A stretch of DNA of 43,793 nt from CAZVYN01 sp964631125 (GTDB lineage: Bacteria > Eisenbacteria > RBG-16-71-46 > CAIMUX01), in NCBI GenBank assembly GCA_964631125.1, contig CAZVYN010000030.1:1-43793 (forward strand), in the 5' to 3' direction. The stretch's first letter is position 1; each line of letters begins with the position of its first letter. Below, piece after piece: positions 32,781-40,408 of the stretch. Under the pieces are notes generated by a model. The model did not search any database. It saw nothing but the letters and a program-made list of their open reading frames with translations, and was not told the origin of the DNA. Made by a program: the position numbers and the translations under genes.

Positions 32781-33755
32781 TCAGAATTTCACTTGTAGCT
32801 GCGCCACTCCGCGCATCTTGCTTTCCGCCGCCGCGCCCACCTGCCGCGAGATCACGCTGAGGAGGAGGCGCGTCTTTCCTCCAGGGAAGAACAGATTCAC
32901 ACCGCCCGTCGTGGCGCGATTGCGCCAACTGGGCGCGAGGCCCGGGCGCTCCAAGTCCTCTTGGCGCGCCACGAGTTGTACAAGCGGAGAGACTTGATAC
33001 GCGGCGAGTACGGTCCAGGCGCGGTCGTCGTCTTCGCGGATGTCGCTCGCCTGCGCGATATATTCACCGCGGAGAAGGGCGCCGCGTCCCTCCAACGCGA
33101 AGTCGAATCCGTAGCGTGTGCTGTCCGATCCATACGCGCCGACGTGCGCGGCCACCGAGAGCGGGGCGATCGGGCGGACCAGAACACGCCCGACAACGAG
33201 CATGGTGGAGTCGCGGTTGGCGGGCGTGTTCTGCCCCTCGCCGTTGAACGCACCCAAGGAGAAGGTCGCGCTCTTCGCGATCGCATACTGCCCCATCACG
33301 CCGATGTCCCGTTTCGTCGCGAGCGCCTCCACCCCGGCGGCTCGATCGGCCGTCTCGATGTCCGTGTCCGAGGTCAGGAACTCGCGGCTGAACGGTGTCT
33401 TGAACTGACCCGCGGTCAGCGTCCACGGCTCGCTGCTCCACCGGATGTAAGCGTCGCGCAGACTGAATCCCGCGGCGGTGCGCGCCGATCCGCCCGCGGC
33501 GAACTCGGAGAGCACGCGGCAGGAGAACTTGCTGGGTAGCGGCCCGTCGATCGCGACGCGCGCCTGGTTGATGCTGCCGGTAAGCCCCACCTCGTCGATG
33601 TAGGTCTCACGGAACTGCACGTAGCCCGAGATCTTCGGCGCCGACGCGCCTTCGTCCGCGGTTGCTGCGGTCGGGCCGAACGTTGCGATCGCGGCGCTCC
33701 CGCCGACGACGACACGCAACACGACCCGACGCCAACTGCGATGCACCCCCTGCAT
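32781..33755 (-). CDS. Phosphate-selective porin O/P-like outer-membrane protein
   Basis: 324 residues with a signal peptide (VVVGGSAAIATFGPTAATA) and 14-16 likely beta strands ending in ...GVAQLQVKF. Typical OprO/OprP features: 'SGYVQFRETYIDE', 'INQARVAIDGPLPSKFSCRV', 'FSLRDAYIRWSSEPWTLTAG QFKTPFSREFL' and an internal 'IGVMGQYAIAKSATFSLGAF NGEG'. The family forms anion-selective trimeric pores. It is transcribed divergently from an HTH-TOBE regulator and modABC, sharing a 117-bp promoter region with an iterated repeat. That makes it a candidate molybdate/oxyanion uptake pore; this link is inference. AAGGAGG lies immediately upstream of ATG 33755. Confidence 0.85.
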   Translation of the reverse strand: MQGVHRSWRRVVLRVVVGGSAAIATFGPTAATADEGASAPKISGYVQFRETYIDEVGLTGSINQARVAIDGPLPSKFSCRVLSEFAAGGSARTAAGFSLRDAYIRWSSEPWTLTAGQFKTPFSREFLTSDTDIETADRAAGVEALATKRDIGVMGQYAIAKSATFSLGAFNGEGQNTPANRDSTMLVVGRVLVRPIAPLSVAAHVGAYGSDSTRYGFDFALEGRGALLRGEYIAQASDIREDDDRAWTVLAAYQVSPLVQLVARQEDLERPGLAPSWRNRATTGGVNLFFPGGKTRLLLSVISRQVGAAAESKMRGVAQLQVKF

Positions 33756-33800
33756 CCAGCCCTCCTTGGTTCGTTGCCTTATCTGCCTGGATCTGCTTCT

Positions 33801-33836
33801 AAATGCTTTTAGATGCTTTTAGATGCTTTTAGATGC
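33801..33836. promoter_or_regulatory. 10-bp iterated repeat between porin and mod operon
   Basis: AAATGCTTTT, AGATGCTTTT, AGATGCTTTT, AGATGC: nearly four head-to-tail copies of one 10-bp AT-rich unit in a GC-rich genome. The unit is one DNA helical turn long, so all copies face the same side. It is 45 bases upstream of the porin start and 37 bases before the regulator start, as expected for a shared operator or upstream activating array. The HTH-TOBE regulator is the obvious candidate binder. Confidence 0.65.
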
Positions 33837-33872
33837 TGTCCTCTACGGCCGCGTCAGCCTAGTCTCTCTGGC

Positions 33873-34370
33873 GTGACCTCTGAACCTTCCCCCTCGCCGG
33901 AGATCCTGGACGCCGCCGCGACCGCCGAGTTCTTGCGACTCGACGTCCGCCACGTCCAACGATTGGCGAGCCAAGGGAGACTCCCCGGAAGACGCGTCGG
34001 ACGGAAGTGGCTGTTTTTCAGAAACGATCTGGAGGAGCTGCTCCGTGGGTCCGGGGAGGAGTCACCGAAGAACCCCCCGGAGGCCCCGCCGGACTTGCCG
34101 GACTTGCCGGGCTTGCCGGGCTTGTCGGAGTTACCGGGGACACCGGGCTCGCGGCCATCCCTCGGCGAACTGAGCGCCCGCAATTGCCTCCATGGTCAGG
34201 TGCGCTCCATTCGGGTCGAGGGGCTGATGGCCGAGGTCGTGCTCTACGTCGGCGGCCAAGAGATTGTGGCGGTGATCACGCGCGCCTCGGTCGAACGGTT
34301 GGCCCTGCGTGTCGGCGACCTCGCCGCGGCGGTCATGAAGTCGACCGAAGTCATGATCGCGAAGGGGTGA
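33873..34370 (+). CDS. HTH-TOBE (Mop) transcriptional regulator, molybdate-responsive type
   Basis: 165 residues: an N-terminal excisionase/MerR-like winged HTH (about 10-58: ILDAAATAEFLRLDVRHVQR, LASQGRLPGRRVGRKWLFFR), a Pro/Leu linker built of degenerate 9-bp repeats (PDLPDLPGLPGLSELPG), and a C-terminal TOBE/Mop domain (about 100-163: SARNCLHGQVRSIRVEGLMA, EVVLYVGGQEIVAVITRASV, GDLAAAVMKSTEVMIAKG). TOBE domains of this kind bind molybdate or tungstate oligomerically. The domain order is that of 'one-component' Mo regulators distinct from classical ModE. GTG 33873 begins the conserved part. modA starts 3 bases after its stop, so the regulator is part of the transporter operon and probably autoregulated. 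Confidence 0.88.
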   Translation: MTSEPSPSPEILDAAATAEFLRLDVRHVQRLASQGRLPGRRVGRKWLFFRNDLEELLRGSGEESPKNPPEAPPDLPDLPGLPGLSELPGTPGSRPSLGELSARNCLHGQVRSIRVEGLMAEVVLYVGGQEIVAVITRASVERLALRVGDLAAAVMKSTEVMIAKG

Positions 34371-34373
34371 TCC

Positions 34374-35225
34374 TTGCGTGACCCCTCGGCCACACTGCTG
34401 GCGCTGGCGCTCGCCCTCTCGGGCGGCCCCGCCACCGGCGCCACCGGCGCCAAAGGCTCGGCGCAGGCATCGACGACGCGCGCCACCGAACCACTCACCG
34501 TCTTCGCGGCGGCCTCGCTCTCGGACGTGTTCCAGGAGATGGCGCTCCATCTGGGCTCGACGTCGGAGACACCCACGATCCGTTTCAACCTGGCGGGTTC
34601 GCAGCAACTCGCCACCCAGCTCGAGCATGGCGCGAAGGCCGATGTCTTCGCCTCCGCCGATCAGCGCTGGATGGATGTCGCGATCGAGAAGGGACGGATC
34701 GACGGCGCACCCCGAACTTTTGTGCACAACCGGCTCGCCGTGATCGTCCCGGCGTCGAATCCCGCAAAGCTCCAGACGCTCGCGAACCTCGCGCGTCCCG
34801 GCATCAAACTCATCCTCGCAGCCGACTCGGTCCCGATCGGCCGCTACAGCCAAGTGCTACTCGCCAATCTCTCGCAACGGCTCGAATGCGGGCCGGACTT
34901 CGGAGCGAAGACGCTCGCGAACGTCGTTTCCCGCGAAGACAACGTCAAGGCGATCGTCTCCAAGGTCGCGCTCGCGGAAGCGGACGCCGGAATCGTCTAC
35001 GGGTCGGACATCACGCCGACCAACCGCGATCGCCTGCGCTCGCTGGAGATCCCCGCGGACGCGAACGTGCTCGCGTCGTATCCCATCGCGGTCGTGCAGG
35101 GCTCGGACCAGCTCGAGCAAGCGCGCGCCTTCTGCGACTTCGTCTGCTCGCCTGCAGGACAAGCCATCTTCGCGCGCCACGGCTTCACGCCGATCGCCAA
35201 CGCGGCCACTCCTGCGGCGAACTGA
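34374..35225 (+). CDS. modA: Molybdate ABC transporter substrate-binding protein
   Basis: 283 residues. A hydrophobic export signal (ATLLALALALSGGPATGATG) precedes LTVFAAASLSDVFQEMALHL, the classic ModA opening, then FNLAGSQQLATQLEHGAKAD VFASADQRWM, FVHNRLAVIVPASNP, LILAADSVPIGRYSQVLLAN, AEADAGIVYGSDI and a C-terminal SPAGQAIFARHGFTPI. The Ser and backbone positions that bind the oxyanion (AASLSD, AGSQ) are conserved. Translation starts at TTG 34374 with AAGGGG about 7 bases upstream. It captures molybdate (or tungstate) in the periplasm for ModBC. An ATGATG repeat in the signal region comes from a short in-frame duplication. Confidence 0.95.
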   Translation: MRDPSATLLALALALSGGPATGATGAKGSAQASTTRATEPLTVFAAASLSDVFQEMALHLGSTSETPTIRFNLAGSQQLATQLEHGAKADVFASADQRWMDVAIEKGRIDGAPRTFVHNRLAVIVPASNPAKLQTLANLARPGIKLILAADSVPIGRYSQVLLANLSQRLECGPDFGAKTLANVVSREDNVKAIVSKVALAEADAGIVYGSDITPTNRDRLRSLEIPADANVLASYPIAVVQGSDQLEQARAFCDFVCSPAGQAIFARHGFTPIANAATPAAN

Positions 35226-35229
35226 GGCC

Positions 35230-36081
35230 ATGACCGCTCGCCGCGACACTCTTTCGTCTCTCGCCTGGCGAGTCGGCCTCGCGCTCGGTGGAACGGGCCT
35301 CCTGCTCTTGCTGGGACTGCCGCTGGCGGCCCTGGCGCTGAGAGTCCGGCCGACCGAGTTGATCACGCGACTGGCCGATCCCTTCGTCCTCGACGCTCTT
35401 CGTCTGAGTCTGCTGACGAGTCTCGGCGCGACCGTTCTGGTCACGCTGGTCGGTCTCCCGGTGGCCTACCTGCTCGCGACGCGCGCATTCCCCGGCAAAC
35501 GATGGCTCGAGGTGCTGGTGGATCTCCCGATGGTGCTCCCACCGACGGTCTCGGGACTCGCGCTACTGCTCGCGCTCGGACGGAGCGGATGGGCCGGTCG
35601 GTCCCTCGACGCCTTCGGGATCTCTCTCCCGTTCACCACCGCCGCCGTCGTCCTCGCGCAGGCGTTCATGGCCGCGCCGTTCTTCGTCGCGACGGTTCGC
35701 GCCGGCTTCTCCTCGATCGATCCGCGCTTGATCGAGGCGGCCGTCGCTCTGCGCGCGTCCGAGGCGTACCTCTTTCGTCGCGTCGTGCTGCCGCTGGCCC
35801 TCCCCTCCCTCCTCGCCGGCGTGGTGCTGGCTTGGGCTCGCGCGCTCGGCGAGTTCGGCGCGACGATCACGTTCGCCGGCAACTTGCCCGGTGTCACGCA
35901 AACCATGCCGCTGGCCGTCTACATCGCGATGCAGTCGGACCTCGAAGCCGCCATCGTCCTCTCGGTGCTCTTGCTCTTGGGATCCGGCGCGCTCCTCTAC
36001 GCATTGCGCTCGGCCTTGCCGCTCTTCCAGCCCGGCGCGGGCGCCGGCTGGTTCTTCGGACCCTCCCGCCGGAGATCCTGA
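35230..36081 (+). CDS. modB: Molybdate ABC transporter permease
   Basis: 283 residues with six hydrophobic helices (GGTGLLLLLGLPLAALAL, LLTSLGATVLVTLVGLPVAY, LPMVLPPTVSGLALLLALG, AAVVLAQAFMAAPFFVATV, LPSLLAGVVLAWARALGEFG, LEAAIVLSVLLLLGSGALLY). The binding-protein-dependent transport signature (EAA loop: EAAVALRASEAYLFRRVVLP) that docks on the ATPase is clear, and 'ALGEFGATITFAGNLPG' is specific to ModB/CysT-type permeases. The gene starts 4 bases after modA and ends directly at the modC start. It forms the inner-membrane channel. Confidence 0.95.
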   Translation: MTARRDTLSSLAWRVGLALGGTGLLLLLGLPLAALALRVRPTELITRLADPFVLDALRLSLLTSLGATVLVTLVGLPVAYLLATRAFPGKRWLEVLVDLPMVLPPTVSGLALLLALGRSGWAGRSLDAFGISLPFTTAAVVLAQAFMAAPFFVATVRAGFSSIDPRLIEAAVALRASEAYLFRRVVLPLALPSLLAGVVLAWARALGEFGATITFAGNLPGVTQTMPLAVYIAMQSDLEAAIVLSVLLLLGSGALLYALRSALPLFQPGAGAGWFFGPSRRRS

Positions 36082-37245
36082 GTGCTGCAGGCGACACTGG
36101 CGAAACAGATCGGCGGCTTCGATCTGGACGTCGCTCTGCGGATCCCACGCGGCGTCTGCGCGGTCCTCGGCGAGAGCGGCGCGGGGAAGTCGACCCTCTT
36201 GAGGCTCCTCGGCGGCCTCGCGCGGCCGGACACCGGACGCATCACGCTCGACGGCGAACTCCTCTTCGACTCAGGCGCCCGCATCTGCCGCGCGCCCCGC
36301 GCTCGCCCGATCGGCTGGATGCCGCAAGACGGCGGCCTCTTCCCTCATCTGGCGGTCGACGAGAACGTTGCCTTCGGACTCCGGGCCCTCGGCGTGCCGC
36401 GCGCCGAAGCGCTCGCTCGCGCGGGCGTCGCTCTCGACCGGGTCGGCCTGGCTCGTTTCGGGAACCGTCGTCCGCGAGATCTCTCGGGAGGTGAGCAGCA
36501 ACGAGTCGCGCTGGCGCGAGCCCTCGTACTGGAGCCGCGGCTGCTGTTACTCGATGAACCGCTGGCCGCCCTGGATTACGAGACGCATCGCTCGGTCCGG
36601 AAGGAGTTGCGCGCGGCGTTGTCGTCGCTGGAGGCCGTGACGCTCTTGGTCACGCACAACCCGACCGAGGCGCTGCTCCTGGGCGATCGCATCGTTGTGC
36701 TCGAGCGCGGCCGCGTCACCCACGACGGCTCGCGAGAGGACCTGCTGCGGGCGCCGAAGACGCCGTTCGTGGCGGAGTTCCTCGGGGTGAATCTCCTCGA
36801 GGCGAGACGTGTTTCGTGGACGCCCGCCGACGGCGCCGACCGCGCCGTCGGCGCCGTCGGTCAGGGATCGTGCGCCCAGCTCATCGTCGAGATCGAGGGC
36901 CGCACCGTCCGCGTCCCCCCGAGCTGGTTGCTTGAAGACTCCGACTCGCCGTCCCGTGTCCGCATCGCGGTCCCGCTACGCTCTGTCGCGATCGAGCGCG
37001 TCGAGATCCAGCGGGTCGAGATCCAGCGGGTCGCGACACCGGCCGCCGCTCAGACCGCCGTGTTTCTCGGCACGATCGACGAGGTGCTGCCTCTCCCGCC
37101 GGACGGAAGCTGGCTCCGCATCCACACCGTGGGAACGCCTTCATTCACGGCCGAGATCGAAGCAGCCCGGGCGGCGAAGTCGGGGCTCGCGATCGGCGAA
37201 GCAGTCTCGCTCCGTCTCACCACGCCGCCGGCGCAGCCCTCGTGA
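36082..37245 (+). CDS. modC: Molybdate ABC transporter ATP-binding protein with TOBE-like C-terminus
   Basis: 387 residues. Walker A GESGAGKST, Q-loop PQDGGLFPHLAVDENV, signature LSGGEQQR, Walker B LLLLDEP, H-loop LLVTHNPTEA. After the nucleotide-binding domain a ~150-residue regulatory part follows (CAQLIVEIEGRTVRVPPSWL, RIAVPLRSVAIERV, AVFLGTIDEVLPLP), as in ModC/CysA with C-terminal beta domains. A 15-bp duplication encodes RVEIQRVEIQRV. GTG 36082 immediately follows the modB TGA, with GGAG 8 bases upstream. It supplies energy for molybdate import. A strong hairpin 59 bases past the stop (37304-37332) is the likely operon terminator. Confidence 0.95.
   Translation: MLQATLAKQIGGFDLDVALRIPRGVCAVLGESGAGKSTLLRLLGGLARPDTGRITLDGELLFDSGARICRAPRARPIGWMPQDGGLFPHLAVDENVAFGLRALGVPRAEALARAGVALDRVGLARFGNRRPRDLSGGEQQRVALARALVLEPRLLLLDEPLAALDYETHRSVRKELRAALSSLEAVTLLVTHNPTEALLLGDRIVVLERGRVTHDGSREDLLRAPKTPFVAEFLGVNLLEARRVSWTPADGADRAVGAVGQGSCAQLIVEIEGRTVRVPPSWLLEDSDSPSRVRIAVPLRSVAIERVEIQRVEIQRVATPAAAQTAVFLGTIDEVLPLPPDGSWLRIHTVGTPSFTAEIEAARAAKSGLAIGEAVSLRLTTPPAQPS
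37000..37029. repeat. 15-bp in-frame duplication in modC
   Basis: Two perfect copies of GTCGAGATCCAGCGG encode VEIQR twice in the C-terminal regulatory part of ModC. Confidence 0.85.
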
Positions 37246-37303
37246 GGACGCCCGATCACACCGAGGGGCGACCCGAGAAGACGACATCGCCCCGATGTTG
37301 CGC

Positions 37304-37332
37304 GATGCGCTCGCCAGGGCGGCGAGCGCATC
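37304..37332. terminator. Hairpin terminator between modC and convergent secreted-protein gene
   Basis: GATGCGCTCGCC-AGGGC-GGCGAGCGCATC: a perfect 12-bp stem with a 5-base loop in the 115-bp convergent intergenic space. No T-tract follows, but location and symmetry suit a bidirectional terminator. Confidence 0.65.
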
Positions 37333-37360
37333 TCACGAACTCAGCATATCGGCAAGAACG

Positions 37361-40300
37361 TCATCGCACGAGCATGACTCTCCGGGTCTGGGTGAACGCG
37401 GGCGTCGTGAAGCGGGCGAAGTAGACGCCGTTCGCCAGTCCTTCCGCCGCCCATGAGATCTCGTGCACCCCCGCCGGACGCGCCCCTTCCGTAATCCGCG
37501 TCACGAGCCGACCGTGCACGTCGTAGACCGAGAGGTCGATCTCGGACACCGTCGGCAAGGCGAAGCGGAACGAGGTCGAGAGCGCGAACGGATTCGGGCT
37601 GCTCGCGAACGAGTAGAAGCGCGGCAGGTCGTTGGTGGTCGGCGCATCGGTCGTACTGCCGACGTTGAACAGCCCCTCGATGACCGCGCTGCCGTTGTAG
37701 GCGCTGTCGACCGCGCGCAGCCTCCAACGGTAGCTCCCTTGCGTCAGATCGGTGAGAACCCACTCGGTGACCGAACTCACGTTGCCGGGCTCCGGCTGCC
37801 GCTTCGGTCGCGGCACGAGGACGCCGTTGCGGAAGACATCGAGGTCGTAGGTCAACGCTTCGGTCGGCGTCAGGTCATCGCTCGACGGATTCCAAGAGAG
37901 CAGCACGTCGCTGCCCGCGACATTGGCGACCAATCCGGTCGGAGCCGACGGAGCCGCATTCTGTCCGGGGACGTCGTTGCGATAGAGATGCATCTGGGCC
38001 TCGATCAGCCCGTTGCCGCCGGGCACGAAGTACTCGCCCGCGATGAAGTAGTCGAGGTCGCGCTCGCCGTCGATGTCGAGCCAGGTGAAGCTGCCGCCGC
38101 GCGAACCGCTGGCGCGAGGCGCCGGCAGGTCGTTGCCCGAGTCGGTGAAGACACCGTCCTGGTTGGCGAAGATCTTTGCCCGGCCCTCGATCTGCGAGCC
38201 GCTGTTGTACGTCCCGGTCAGCAGGATGTCGACATCCCCGTCCGAGTTGTGGTCGGCCCAGGTGGCCGCCGTGAGGTCGAACCAGCCTTCGCACGGGATA
38301 CAGTCGATCACCTCGATCGGGACGTACGTCTCCGCGTCGTTGCGGTAGATCCGAAGGACAACGTTGAACGATCCGTCGACCTCACGGATGTGGCCCGCCA
38401 CGAGGATGTCGAAGTCGCCGTCGTTGTCGTAGTCGCCCCACTGCGCTTCGCCGTGCTCGACCGAGAGCGGACCGAGGATCCCCTGGCCGACGAAGATCCC
38501 TTCGCCGTCGTTGCGATAACGCCGGATGAAGCCGCTCTCCGTCAGCGGGGCGAGATCCACCAGTAGCAGGTCCAGATCCTGGTCGCCGTCGAAGTCGGCC
38601 CAGGCGCTCTGCGCGTGACGGGTCGGCGCCAAGTCGGCGTTGATGTCGGTGAAGATCCAGCCGCCGTTCCCGTTCGTCCCGTCGTTGCGCAGCAGCACCG
38701 TGCGGTACGCGAACTCCTCGAAGTCGTAGACCGAAGGCAACAGTAGATCCAGGTCGCCGTCGTTGTCGTAGTCGGCCCAGGAGAGCGAACGGAGATCGAA
38801 GTCGCCCTGGTCGTTGTCTTCGTAGTAGCCAGGCAGCTCGGTGTCGGTGATCACGAGCGTTCCGAAGTCGTTTCGATAGATCACGGTCTGACCGTCGGTC
38901 GCGAGCGCCAAGTCCTCGTCGCCGTCGTTGTCGACATCGCCCCAGGCGAGATCGGACGCCCCCGCGGAGAGGCCGGCGAGCGGAACGTCGATGTACGTGA
39001 ACTCCCACTCGTCGGGACCCGCCGCGCCGCCGTTGCGGAGCAGGACGAGGCGATGCTCGACGCTCTGGTTGTAGACCACGTAGTAGCCGAGCACGGCGAT
39101 ATCGAGATCGTTGTCCCCGTCATAGTCGGCGGCCGCGGTCGTCGAGACCCAGAAGTCTTCGTCCTGCGGCGTGACGAAGAGCGGATCGAGCGGCGTCACT
39201 TCGGTGAAGTCGCCGAAGACGCCGCCGGGGCCGGCCTGAACGACGATGGCGCGGCCGGTGGCGCCCTCGGCCCCGTCGTCATCGGTCACCGTCAGACGGA
39301 CGATGTAGGTCCCTTCCTGGTCGAACGTGTGCAACGGGTGTCGCTCCGTGGTGGTGAAGCCGTCATCGAAGTCCCAGGACCAGCCGACGACGAAGCCGTC
39401 GGGATCGGTGCTGGTGTCGGTGAAGTGGACCGTGAGTCCCGCGGCGACGAAGTTGAACGACGCCTCCGGCGGCTGATTGAGCGGCGGCGGCGGCGGGCCG
39501 GTGAACTTCTCGATGTATCCCTGGAAGCCGACCGTCCAAGCGTCCCCCGCGGGAGACGCCGCGATCGCCGCGAAGCTGCCGAATCCCGGAGAGCCGATGT
39601 TCAGCACGGCCCAGTTCTGACCGCCGGTTGCGGAGTAGTAGGCGACATCATCGGAGGTGCTGATCCAGAATTCGTTCGGTCCGATCAGGTAGATGTCCGT
39701 GAACATTGCCGCGGGGTCCGGCAGCGGGAGGAGCTGCCACGTGACGCCGCCGTCGTCGCTGCGAACGGCATAGCCCCAACCGCCGACGGCGTAGCCGATG
39801 CTCTCGTCGTAGAAGTCCATGTCTTGGATCGAGAACGGAAACCCGGGGAGTTCACCTTCGATCCAGGAAGCGCCATCGTCGGTGCTGCGATAGAACGGCC
39901 CGCCGACATTCGCGGCCCATCCGCTGGAGCCTTCGAAGTCGACGCCGACGTATCCGCCCATGAAGTCAGTGACCGGCGTCCAGGAATCGCCGCCGTTGGT
40001 GGTGTGGAAGAGCGCGCCTTGGTCGAAGCCCGAGCCGATGACCCAGCCGTTCAGCAAAGTAGAAAAGTCGAGGTCAGTGGCTTCCAGATTCCCCGGAATC
40101 GCCGCGCCCGCCGTCCACGTATCGCCGCCGTCGGAACTCCGGTAGACGCGCCCTTCGCTGTTGGTGACGACGACTTGATCCGGCGCGACGACACTCACCG
40201 CGGTGATTGCCGCGTTCGAGATCGACTGGCCGATCCACGGCGCCGAGCCGTCGCTCCGCAGCACCATGCCGCCTTCCCCGACCGCGATCAGGTCGCCGTT

Positions 40301-40387
40301 CGGAAAGCGGTCGATGTTGTTCAGCGTTTGGCCTGTGCCGCTGGAGATCTGCGCCCAACTCGCGCCGCCGTCGACTGTCTTGATCAC
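37361..40387 (-). CDS. Secreted YCF48/PKD/FG-GAP protein, C-terminal piece after in-frame stop
   Basis: 1008 residues as read from GTG 40387, but there is no signal peptide and the frame continues upstream through a TAA at 40411-40409 into the next entry; the two are almost certainly one gene. Contents in order: YCF48/BNR-type repeats (VDGGASWAQIS, DGGDTWTAGA, NGGDSWTPVT, DGGVTWQLLP); a PKD domain (ASFNFVAAGLTVHFTDTSTD, GWSWDFDDG); about seven FG-GAP repeats with calcium loops (DYDGDNDLDIAV, DVDNDGDEDLAL, DYDNDGDLDLLL, DFDGDQDLDLLL, DHNSDGDVDILL). A fibronectin-like domain follows (APSAPTGLVANVAG), and a FlgD-like end (SSPNPFALSTSFRFALPTVS, LSVYDVHGRLVTRI, GVYFARF). Surface-exposed adhesion or sensing is a family-level guess. 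It converges on modC. Confidence 0.75.
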   Translation of the reverse strand: MIKTVDGGASWAQISSGTGQTLNNIDRFPNGDLIAVGEGGMVLRSDGSAPWIGQSISNAAITAVSVVAPDQVVVTNSEGRVYRSSDGGDTWTAGAAIPGNLEATDLDFSTLLNGWVIGSGFDQGALFHTTNGGDSWTPVTDFMGGYVGVDFEGSSGWAANVGGPFYRSTDDGASWIEGELPGFPFSIQDMDFYDESIGYAVGGWGYAVRSDDGGVTWQLLPLPDPAAMFTDIYLIGPNEFWISTSDDVAYYSATGGQNWAVLNIGSPGFGSFAAIAASPAGDAWTVGFQGYIEKFTGPPPPPLNQPPEASFNFVAAGLTVHFTDTSTDPDGFVVGWSWDFDDGFTTTERHPLHTFDQEGTYIVRLTVTDDDGAEGATGRAIVVQAGPGGVFGDFTEVTPLDPLFVTPQDEDFWVSTTAAADYDGDNDLDIAVLGYYVVYNQSVEHRLVLLRNGGAAGPDEWEFTYIDVPLAGLSAGASDLAWGDVDNDGDEDLALATDGQTVIYRNDFGTLVITDTELPGYYEDNDQGDFDLRSLSWADYDNDGDLDLLLPSVYDFEEFAYRTVLLRNDGTNGNGGWIFTDINADLAPTRHAQSAWADFDGDQDLDLLLVDLAPLTESGFIRRYRNDGEGIFVGQGILGPLSVEHGEAQWGDYDNDGDFDILVAGHIREVDGSFNVVLRIYRNDAETYVPIEVIDCIPCEGWFDLTAATWADHNSDGDVDILLTGTYNSGSQIEGRAKIFANQDGVFTDSGNDLPAPRASGSRGGSFTWLDIDGERDLDYFIAGEYFVPGGNGLIEAQMHLYRNDVPGQNAAPSAPTGLVANVAGSDVLLSWNPSSDDLTPTEALTYDLDVFRNGVLVPRPKRQPEPGNVSSVTEWVLTDLTQGSYRWRLRAVDSAYNGSAVIEGLFNVGSTTDAPTTNDLPRFYSFASSPNPFALSTSFRFALPTVSEIDLSVYDVHGRLVTRITEGARPAGVHEISWAAEGLANGVYFARFTTPAFTQTRRVMLVR

Positions 40388-40408
40388 GAAACCGGGGCCA
40401 TAGGCGAA

